A DNA stretch of 27,149 bases from the NCBI GenBank assembly GCA_903832475.1, contig CAILBQ010000663.1:1-27149 (forward strand), read 5' to 3'. Shown piece after piece: positions 17,149 to 24,477 of the stretch (the first letter of the stretch is position 1; every line of letters starts with the position of its first letter). The DNA is from an uncultured Acidobacteriota bacterium. Its GTDB lineage: Bacteria > Acidobacteriota > Terriglobia > Terriglobales > Acidobacteriaceae. Made by a program: the position numbers and the translations under genes. The notes beneath the pieces were generated by a model that saw only the letters and a list, made by a program, of their open reading frames with translations, was not told the DNA's origin and did not search any database.

Positions 17149-20100
17149 ATGAAGGTTGTTCGGATAGAAATGCAAGTAGGCCGAGTGGTGCGTGTACTCA
17201 TACTGTCTTCCTTCCTTGCGGTCGTTCACGCAGCATCCGGCCAGACTCCCACCAATATTCAAGTCACTAGTGTGGTGCAGCAGAGCTCCCCGGCGCGACT
17301 GGGAGTCAATCTTGGAGATCAGGACTATTGGGATTCGGGCCAGCTGATGAAGAACCTCGTGTGGCGGAACCCCGGCTTTGAAGCGCAGAAATTCCGCAGC
17401 ATCTTGAAGTGCGCGGCAGTGACCGCCAACACCTGCACAGACGACAACAACTATTCCGGCCAGCCGACGGGCTTCTGGCAGGGTGGCACGTACCTGATCC
17501 TGTCGGGAGCACACGCGGGCCTGACTGGCACCGTGGTTCAGAGCACCAAAAATCCGAATTCGTGCGGTGGCTGCGGGCAGATCGTGCAGTTCGATCAGAA
17601 CATCAATGCGGCAGTCGGCGACTATTTCGTGGTTTCGAACTCGATGCCGGGCGCCGGCGATACCGGCTGGTGGGATTCGACCTCGGGCGGCGGCACAATC
17701 ACATCCGAAACAAATGACATCTCCCCCAATTCCCCCGGCAAGCAGGCCCTGGTTTTGAATGCCAGCGCTTCCGGGCAGTCTTCGGGAGTCGCTTCGTACT
17801 TTGACACCTACTCCGGCATCAGCTTTATCCAGATGAACGGCAATTTCGAGGTCACGTTCCGCGCCAAGGGCGTTGGCGGCAACAACCAGCTGAACATATC
17901 CTCGCAGCGTTTCGGCGGCAGCGTTTTCCTCAACAAAACCTTGACGCTGACCAATGCCTGGCAGGACTACACGTTGACCTTCACCGCCGCGGAAACCGGT
18001 ACCTCGATTGGGGACGTGGTTCTCTCCTTCACGGCCGCCGGTGGCAGCGTAGAACTAGACGACGTTTCGCTCGACCAGACCAATTCCGATCCGAACAACC
18101 CGACTGCCTACCGCGACGACGTGGTGAATACGTTGAAGGAATTGAATCCCGGCGTCATTCGTATGATGGCCGCGGGCGCTGCGCTCGGCTCCGATCTGAT
18201 CAACCAGATCCAGCCGCCATTCGCGCGCTACCGCATGGGCTTCAACAGCGGTCAGACCGTATCTTCCGATGTAGCGTACGGTATTCATGAGTTCCTTCAG
18301 CTTTGCCAGACAGTCAACGCCGATCCGTGGATCACCATCCCCACGGCAACGACGCAGACGGAAATGACCGCGTTCATGCAGTACCTGACGGGCGACGGTT
18401 CAGATCAGTACAGCGCGTTGCGTATTGCGCGCGGCCAGTCAGCGCCGTGGACGACCGTGTTCAACAAGATCCACATCGAACTGGGGAACGAAACGTGGAA
18501 CGGTTCCTTCAAGGGTGAGTCGATGGCCTACCCGGCCTATCCGCAGCTTGCCAACCAGACTTTTGGATTGGTGAAGAGCAGCCCCGGCTACGTAGCCAGC
18601 AAGTTTGACCTGGTGATTGACGGGTGGGCTTCCGATCCTGGATACAACACAGGAATTCTCGCGACCAGCACCAAGCATGACTCGATCGACATTGCTCCGT
18701 ATCTGCTCTATTCGATGGTGGATGAGCCTGCGACCAACCAGTTTGGCGCTTTGCTGGCGGAGCCGGAATTGTGGGATACGGCAGCGGGCGGTGGCGAAGT
18801 CTACGCGAACATGAAGATTGCAGCCGCGGCCCCGACTCCAACCAATGTCAACGTCTATGAAACCAACCTTGGACCCATGATCGGAACGGTGACACAGGCG
18901 GAAATCAATGCCTTGACTCCTTCCGTGGCGGCGGGCCTGGCACACACCGAACACATGCTGCTGATGATGAAGCTGGGCGTGAAATACCAGAACACGTTCG
19001 CGCTTCCGCAGTACAAGTACTCCGATACGTCAGCGACCAACCGGCCGCTGGTGCCGATGTGGGGCATCGTCATTGACATGGGCACGACCAATCGTCGTCG
19101 GCCTCAGTTCCTGACCCAGGCGCTGGCCAACTCCGTGATCAACGGGAACATGGTGCAGACGGTACATACCGGTGCAGATCCTACCTGGAACCAGAAATCG
19201 CTGAGCGACAGTGTGACCTTGCCGACCGCTCACGATCTGCAGTCCTTTGCCTTCGTGAATGGAGCGACGAGTTCTGTCGTCGTGTTCAATCTGAGCCAGA
19301 CGCTGACCCTTCCGGTTACCTTTTCAGGAGCGAACGCGCCTTCGGGTTCGGTGACTGTGAGCCAGATTACTTCGGCCAACATCACCGACAATAACGAAAC
19401 CTCCAATGTTGTCCAGACAGCCACGCAGACGCTGAGCGCATTCAATCCCGCGACCGCCTATTCGCTGCCGCCATTTTCGATGACGGTGTTCACCTCGAAT
19501 GGGACCGCGACCCAGCCGCCGGCCTTCTCGGTAGCGGGTGGAACCTACACGTCCGCGCAAACCGTAAGCCTGACCGATGGAACAAGCGGCGCGACGATCT
19601 ACTACACGACCGACGGCAGCACGCCTTCGACTTCCTCCACGCAGTACACCGGACCGATCACGGTGAGTGCTAGCGAGACCATCAATGCGATGGCAACCTC
19701 GTCGGGCCTGACACCCAGCGCGGTAACGAGTGCGGCGTATGTGATCAGCGCCCAGACGGCAACGGCGACACCGGTATTCTCGGTATCCGGAGGCACCTAC
19801 ACGACCACGCAGACCGTGTCGATCTCCGATGCGACTTCGGGAGCGTCGATCTACTACACGACCAATGGCAGCGTGCCGACCACGAGCTCGACTCTGTATG
19901 CAGGGCCGATCACGGTGAGCTCAACAGAAACGCTGAACGCGATCGCGACCGCAACCAACTACACCACCAGCGGCGTCGCCACCGCAACCTACACAATCAC
20001 TCCCACGACGGCGGCGACACCGGTCTTCTCGGTGCCGGCAGGCAGCTACACGACGACGCAGACCGTTTCGATCGCCGATGCGACGGCGGGCGCAACCATC

Positions 20101-21900
20101 TACTACACAACCAATGGCGCCGCTCCCACAACCAGTTCGCCGGTATATGCAGGACCGATCACGGTAAGCGCGACAGAAACTTTGAGCGCGATTGCCGCGG
20201 CGACCAACTACACGACGAGCAGCGTAGCGACAGCCGCTTACACCATCACGCCCGCCAAGGCAGCGACACCGGTCTTCACGGTGGCCAGCGGCAATTACTC
20301 GGCAACACAGACTGTGGGGATTACGGATGCGACAGCCAGCGCCGTCATCTACTACACCACCGATGGCAGCGTACCGACGACCAGTTCGGCGGTATATGCA
20401 GGACCGATCACAGTAAGCGCGACAGAAACTTTGAACGCAATTGCCGCGGCAACCAACTACACGACCAGTGCTGTGGCGACGGCGGTCTACACCATCACGC
20501 CAGTGACGCCGGCAGTGGCGCCTCCGGTGCTCTCGCTGCCTTCTGGAACGTACACGACGGCGCAGCAGGTAGCCATTGCCTCCACCACTCCCGGGGCAAC
20601 GATCTTCTACACCACAGACGGGACGACCCCCACCACCACCTCGCCTACGTACCAGAGTGCGATCATGGTCGACGCAACAGCGACCGTCAAGGCACTCGCA
20701 ACCAAGGCGCAGTACGTACCCAGCCCCGTGGTTTCGGCCTCGTACACGATTGCCTCGACCACTCCGCAAACGGCGCCGCCGACTTTCTCGGCGAAGCCGG
20801 GCACTTACAGCTCGGCCCAGTCCGTCGTGCTGAGCGACTCGACACCGGGCGCGGTCATCTACTACACGGTCAAGACGGCATCGAAATACACCTCGGTGCT
20901 GAAGTACTCCAAGCCGATTGAACTCACCCAGAACGCCACCATTCACACCTATGCAATCGCGCCTTCCTACACGAAGAGCGCAGAGATCATCAACAGCTAC
21001 GTCATCAGCAGCGGAACAGTGGAGCCTCCGACATCGGCGCCAATCCTCTCGCTGGCGCCGGGGACGTACTCGACCAAGCAGACGGTCACATTGACGGATG
21101 CTACCCCGGGATCTCTCATCTACTACACGATCGATGGGACAACGCCGACGACTGCCTCAACCCTGTATTCCGGTCCGATTACGGTGAGTGCAAGCCTCAT
21201 CGTCAAGGCCATCGCTGAGGCTCCGGGCTGCACCGTGAGCACCGAGGCCGATGGTGTCTACGTCATTGGAAGCGGCGTTGTCCCGGTGGTGTTCACGCCT
21301 GGGATGATGACACTCCGAGGAACATCGGAACTGGTGGGCACCACGCTCCAGTTGACCAACGGAGGCCCCTCGGAGATCGCAGCGGCCTGGTCGGCAAAGC
21401 GCGTCGCCGTGGACAACTTCAACATCGTCTTCACCTTCAACCTCCCCAGCTCGAAGGCGGATGGATTCACATTCACGCTTCAGAACTCGGGCAAGGGTAA
21501 CTGGGCAAGCGGAGGAAACGGCGGTGCGCTTGGCTACCAAGGCATCTCCAACAGCGTGGCGATCAAGTTCGGGCTGTACAACGGTGCGACTCAGCAGGAG
21601 GTTTCGCAAACTGGATTGCTTACGAATGGAGCGGCTCCCAGCACGGTGGCCGTTGATATGAGCGGTTCCAACATCAACCTGCACAGCGGCAGCGTCTACA
21701 GTGTCAATCTCGTCTACAACGGGACCACGTTGACGGAAACAGTCACAGACACGCAGACAAAAGCAACCTTCACTCACTCGTACAAAGTCAACATCGCTTC
21801 GGTGTTGGGAAGCACAACAGCGTACGCAGGCTTCACGGCAAGCACCGGCGGATTCACCTCGGTTCAGGACATTCTGAGCTATGGATATTCCGGCAACTAG
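17149..21900 (+). CDS. Secreted GH51-like glycoside hydrolase with seven CHB_HEX_C repeats and L-type lectin domain
   Basis: Predicted secreted protein of 1583 residues, full-architecture paralogue of the protein at 536-5719. AGGAG lies 9 bases before the ATG. A signal peptide (VVRVLILSSFLAVVHA, cleavage near VHA|A or SG|Q) is followed by the Cys-containing beta region with GCGQ, a CBM4/9-like domain ending VELDDVSLDQ (about 316), and a catalytic region with ELGNETWNG (Glu448, acid/base) and VYETNLG (Glu571, nucleophile). A beta domain ends LPPFSMTVFTS. Seven repeats span 790-1378 and the lectin domain 1379-1583 (ADGFTFTLQN, GYQGISNSVAIKFGLY). It has its own leader and a strong terminator, so it is a single-gene unit. 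A sugar-binding, glycan-cleaving surface or matrix role is inferred; substrate unknown. Confidence 0.86.
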   Translation: MKVVRIEMQVGRVVRVLILSSFLAVVHAASGQTPTNIQVTSVVQQSSPARLGVNLGDQDYWDSGQLMKNLVWRNPGFEAQKFRSILKCAAVTANTCTDDNNYSGQPTGFWQGGTYLILSGAHAGLTGTVVQSTKNPNSCGGCGQIVQFDQNINAAVGDYFVVSNSMPGAGDTGWWDSTSGGGTITSETNDISPNSPGKQALVLNASASGQSSGVASYFDTYSGISFIQMNGNFEVTFRAKGVGGNNQLNISSQRFGGSVFLNKTLTLTNAWQDYTLTFTAAETGTSIGDVVLSFTAAGGSVELDDVSLDQTNSDPNNPTAYRDDVVNTLKELNPGVIRMMAAGAALGSDLINQIQPPFARYRMGFNSGQTVSSDVAYGIHEFLQLCQTVNADPWITIPTATTQTEMTAFMQYLTGDGSDQYSALRIARGQSAPWTTVFNKIHIELGNETWNGSFKGESMAYPAYPQLANQTFGLVKSSPGYVASKFDLVIDGWASDPGYNTGILATSTKHDSIDIAPYLLYSMVDEPATNQFGALLAEPELWDTAAGGGEVYANMKIAAAAPTPTNVNVYETNLGPMIGTVTQAEINALTPSVAAGLAHTEHMLLMMKLGVKYQNTFALPQYKYSDTSATNRPLVPMWGIVIDMGTTNRRRPQFLTQALANSVINGNMVQTVHTGADPTWNQKSLSDSVTLPTAHDLQSFAFVNGATSSVVVFNLSQTLTLPVTFSGANAPSGSVTVSQITSANITDNNETSNVVQTATQTLSAFNPATAYSLPPFSMTVFTSNGTATQPPAFSVAGGTYTSAQTVSLTDGTSGATIYYTTDGSTPSTSSTQYTGPITVSASETINAMATSSGLTPSAVTSAAYVISAQTATATPVFSVSGGTYTTTQTVSISDATSGASIYYTTNGSVPTTSSTLYAGPITVSSTETLNAIATATNYTTSGVATATYTITPTTAATPVFSVPAGSYTTTQTVSIADATAGATIYYTTNGAAPTTSSPVYAGPITVSATETLSAIAAATNYTTSSVATAAYTITPAKAATPVFTVASGNYSATQTVGITDATASAVIYYTTDGSVPTTSSAVYAGPITVSATETLNAIAAATNYTTSAVATAVYTITPVTPAVAPPVLSLPSGTYTTAQQVAIASTTPGATIFYTTDGTTPTTTSPTYQSAIMVDATATVKALATKAQYVPSPVVSASYTIASTTPQTAPPTFSAKPGTYSSAQSVVLSDSTPGAVIYYTVKTASKYTSVLKYSKPIELTQNATIHTYAIAPSYTKSAEIINSYVISSGTVEPPTSAPILSLAPGTYSTKQTVTLTDATPGSLIYYTIDGTTPTTASTLYSGPITVSASLIVKAIAEAPGCTVSTEADGVYVIGSGVVPVVFTPGMMTLRGTSELVGTTLQLTNGGPSEIAAAWSAKRVAVDNFNIVFTFNLPSSKADGFTFTLQNSGKGNWASGGNGGALGYQGISNSVAIKFGLYNGATQQEVSQTGLLTNGAAPSTVAVDMSGSNINLHSGSVYSVNLVYNGTTLTETVTDTQTKATFTHSYKVNIASVLGSTTAYAGFTASTGGFTSVQDILSYGYSGN
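19516..21282 (+). repeat. Seven tandem CHB_HEX_C-type repeats, partly recently duplicated
   Basis: Seven in-frame units of roughly 245-260 bases with the YYTT[DN]GS-x-PT core. Units 3 and 4 are close at DNA level: 20131-20216 and 20380-20465 differ at about 5 of 86 positions, with a 249-base period, indicating recent duplication or conversion. Unit 6 (from 20773) is aberrant: the Asp-Gly-Ser-x-Pro-Thr loop is replaced by a Lys/Ser/Tyr-rich stretch at 20860-20916. Confidence 0.9.
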
Positions 21901-21936
21901 AAGGCAGTTCCAGAAGCAAGGTGTTTGCAAAGTCAG

Positions 21937-21980
21937 AAAGGAGCAAGGTCACCCTCCCCCGAGGTTGTCCTTGCTCCTTT
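21937..21980. terminator. Bidirectional intrinsic terminator between convergent genes
   Basis: AAAGGAGCAAGG (21937-21948) and CCTTGCTCCTTT (21969-21980) form a perfect 12-bp stem with a 20-base loop. T-rich DNA follows on both strands. It sits 36 bases after the third glycosidase-lectin gene and 44 bases after the converging glycosyltransferase, so it can end both transcripts. Confidence 0.8.
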
Positions 21981-22024
21981 TCTGTGTTGGATTAAGGTCT
22001 GAAGGAAGAGCTGAGGCAAGTCGA

Positions 22025-23005
22025 TCAGGTCTGGAATAACGAGTAGTAGCCCAGCCTGGCAAGAACACCCTTGACTCTCTGCTCGCGATAGTACGTCGTG
22101 GGCAGGAGTTCCTTGAAAGGAAGGATCGGTCCAGTGGTGGTGCGATCTTTTTTCTGATCGAGCCATCCGCGTTCCTTCGCCTCGGCGAGCCACCATTTGG
22201 CTTCGCCGCCCGCGTGGAAGCACTTGATGGAAGCGAAGTCTTCTACGCGCAGCAGATGAATGCCGGGAAGGCCCAGCTTGCGCAGGATGCGTTTGGGCTG
22301 ATTGCGATGCCAGCAGTGCCACAGGCTCGGATCGAGATACCCGCCGCCGATGTGCATGGCGAGCGCTGCCCAGACGATGGCTTCAATATGCATGACACGA
22401 GGAACGGAACGGACATCGAGCCGGGTCAGCAGCCACTCCAGCCAGTCGAGATCGACAGGAGCGCGCCAGCCGCCAACGCCGATGTCGACATGATGGGCAA
22501 ATCGAATGCCCTCCTGCATGGCTTTGCGGACAGTAGACGGCGGCACCAGGCAACTGGGTTTCTGCCACATCAGCAGGACGCCCGTCGCCGGCGTGGGTTC
22601 GAAGCGAAAGCGATTCGGAAAGTAGAGGTCAGGGTCGAGCAGCACCATCTCTTCGCTGCCCTCGCTCAACAACACGGGGTCCGTGATCTTGCGCCAGCAT
22701 GGATGGCCGTGTCGAAAGAGACGGATGTTGGGATAAGAGCCGAACATGGAAGCTTCGCGGTCGGCAAGATCGTCTTCCGCGAAAACGGACCATTGATGGC
22801 CCTTGGTGTTCTGGCGCTCCGTCAGCTCTTCGGTGAGACGCTGCTTGTCTTCGGCAGAATCTGTGATGAGGTGCAAATGGAGCGGTTCTTCGCTGTTGCG
22901 AAAGAGGCTCTCCAGGGCGAATCGAGAATAGCCGAGTGAGCCGGGAGACAGGACCAGGAACGCTCTGCGATAGGGTGGTGGCGCTAGGACTGCATTGCTT
23001 GTCAT
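22025..23005 (-). CDS. Putative GT-A-type glycosyltransferase (nucleotide-diphospho-sugar transferase fold)
   Basis: Cytoplasmic protein of 326 residues. The N terminus (RRAFLVLSPGSLGYSRFALE) begins a Rossmann-like strand, and EEMVLLDPDLYFP carries a DPD triad at 124-126, the likely Asp-x-Asp metal/nucleotide-sugar site. The later HHVDIGVGGWRAPVDLDWLEW and CFHAGGEAKWW are reminiscent of acceptor and metal-binding segments in GT8-like enzymes. A good Shine-Dalgarno (GAGGAAAG, complement of 23013-23020) lies 7 bases before the ATG. It follows the acyltransferase by 84 bases and is probably the last gene of the synthetase-acyltransferase operon. Exact family is uncertain: GT8-like is likeliest, and donor and acceptor are unknown. 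Confidence 0.65.
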   Translation of the reverse strand: MTSNAVLAPPPYRRAFLVLSPGSLGYSRFALESLFRNSEEPLHLHLITDSAEDKQRLTEELTERQNTKGHQWSVFAEDDLADREASMFGSYPNIRLFRHGHPCWRKITDPVLLSEGSEEMVLLDPDLYFPNRFRFEPTPATGVLLMWQKPSCLVPPSTVRKAMQEGIRFAHHVDIGVGGWRAPVDLDWLEWLLTRLDVRSVPRVMHIEAIVWAALAMHIGGGYLDPSLWHCWHRNQPKRILRKLGLPGIHLLRVEDFASIKCFHAGGEAKWWLAEAKERGWLDQKKDRTTTGPILPFKELLPTTYYREQRVKGVLARLGYYSLFQT

Positions 23006-23089
23006 GAGCGGGCTTTCCTCATGAACGCAGAGGGGGAGTGCGTTCTTGTGCTGATGGGTGTACGCGCCAGGAGCCGGAATGGGTTTGCC

Positions 23090-24325
23090 TTAAAGGGCAA
23101 CATACGATTCTCCTTCCGGATGAGGTGCGGGCGCGGCGGCATCCCTGGAATTCGACAAAGTCTTCCCATTTGTGTCTTGGGAGGTATCACGACTTTCCAG
23201 TTTTGGCGCGGCCGGCTGGTTCGGATTGGCTGAAGATTCCGCAGGCAGAAGTCCCTCGTGCTTGAGCAGGGACGAGCGCTGCAGGAAATGTTTTTCCACG
23301 AGATGCCAGGAGAGCGCGCCGGCAATGAGGGTGAGTGGCGTTGCCTCGGCAAAGAGCAGAAGCGGCGAGATGTTGCCATGCACACGCTGTACCAGGAGCT
23401 GCTGGATCGGGAAGGCGTAAAGATACGTGCCGTACGAAAAATCACCGAAGCGGCCCAGGTTGAGCGGATGCAGCCAGGGAAGGTAAGCCAGGGCCAGGAG
23501 CAGGTACGAGCCGCAAATGGGCATCGTGACGGCCAGGCCATTGGGAACGAAGTTGGAAGCAACCAGGACGACGGCGGCAGCGGCGATCCACGGTCTGCGC
23601 AGCAGCGGGTAGCCGCCGTAGATTTGAAAAATCGTGCCGGCGAGGTAGTAGGGAAGCACGGTTGCCCAGAAGGGTGGGTATCCAAAAACCTGGCCGAGAT
23701 ACGAGCCTGCGGGATTCCAGCCTTGGATCACCATGTAGAGGTGCAGGGCGATGATGGCGAAAAAGAGAGCGACGACGACGGTGCGCCGGCGGAGAAAGCC
23801 CGTAAGTCCCAGGGTCAGCACGCCGAGGTAGCACCAGAACTCGTAGGGCACAGACCAAAGCGAGCCGTTGAGGGCGTTCGACATGGGATTGTGCAGAAAC
23901 ACAGGCGGCGCAGCGAAGATCTGCAGGCGAAGTGTGTTGAGCAGGTAGCTGACAGGCGAGACGTGATGCGAAGTTCCGGGATCGACGGCAAGCGGCACGA
24001 CAAACAGGGCTGTAAGCGCTGCGGCGACGGCGAATCCAGGATAAATGCGGCCGACCCGGCGCTTCAGAAATTTGAAAACCTTGGGCGAGCGCTGCCAGCT
24101 CTGCGTGATTAGAAAGCCGCTGATGACAAAGAAGGCCCAGACGCTGATGTTGCCGAAGGTAATCTGTCCGTGGGTCAGGACCGAAAGCGGTTCCGTGTCG
24201 TTGCTGCCGCGGGTCAGGGGAAAGCTGTGAGACAGGATCACCAGCACGGCGAAAATCAGGCGCAGCGAATCGAAGTTGTTCGCGTGACCTGATTTGGGCT
24301 GTATCGGCCGGGTAGGCATCGACAT
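23090..24325 (-). CDS. OafA/YrhL-type membrane acyltransferase (acyltransferase 3 family)
   Basis: Inner-membrane O-acyltransferase of 411 residues that would add acetyl or longer acyl groups to sugars. It begins with NFDSLRLIFAVLVILSHSFPL, giving the family R-x10-H pair (Arg22, His33). FFVISGFLITQSW, LKRRVGRIYPGF and SLWSVPYEFWCYLGVL are further hallmarks, with about ten hydrophobic segments. The C-terminal 60 residues are hydrophilic, Ser/Pro/Ala-rich and probably a disordered cytoplasmic tail. ATG 24325 and ATG 24319 are both possible; GAGA suits the latter slightly better. It lies between the synthetase (152 bases upstream) and a glycosyltransferase (84 bases downstream), suggesting decoration of a glycan or glycosylated product (inference). 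Confidence 0.88.
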   Translation of the reverse strand: MSMPTRPIQPKSGHANNFDSLRLIFAVLVILSHSFPLTRGSNDTEPLSVLTHGQITFGNISVWAFFVISGFLITQSWQRSPKVFKFLKRRVGRIYPGFAVAAALTALFVVPLAVDPGTSHHVSPVSYLLNTLRLQIFAAPPVFLHNPMSNALNGSLWSVPYEFWCYLGVLTLGLTGFLRRRTVVVALFFAIIALHLYMVIQGWNPAGSYLGQVFGYPPFWATVLPYYLAGTIFQIYGGYPLLRRPWIAAAAVVLVASNFVPNGLAVTMPICGSYLLLALAYLPWLHPLNLGRFGDFSYGTYLYAFPIQQLLVQRVHGNISPLLLFAEATPLTLIAGALSWHLVEKHFLQRSSLLKHEGLLPAESSANPNQPAAPKLESRDTSQDTNGKTLSNSRDAAAPAPHPEGESYVAL

Positions 24326-24356
24326 ATCTCAATCTTGCCGGGGCGAAGAGGGAAAG

Positions 24357-24375
24357 GCAACTCCACAAGAGTTGC
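24357..24375 (-). terminator. Possible terminator or attenuator after the synthetase gene
   Basis: On the minus strand GCAACTC-TTGTG-GAGTTGC makes a perfect 7-bp hairpin followed by CTTTCCC. It lies about 100 bases after the synthetase stop and 32 bases before the acyltransferase start. The T tract is short, so it may only reduce read-through. Confidence 0.4.
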
Positions 24376-24477
24376 AACCTCTACATCCAAAGAGCTTGGC
24401 CCACAGCAGGGTGATTCAGGTTGGGCGCGCCAGAAGTCATCGCGCTCTAAAAAATGAGCTCATGATTGAATACGAAC

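Noticed and set aside
19921..20946. Minus-strand open frame (341 codons) opposite the second repeat array
   Set aside because: Same cause: complementary translation of a repetitive coding array, Arg/Gly/Cys-rich with no recognisable motif.
23005..23089. Hairpin around the acyltransferase stop codon as a terminator
   Set aside because: Only a 5-bp stem (TTGCC/GGCAA near 23086-23101) without a T tract, inside the end of the gene.
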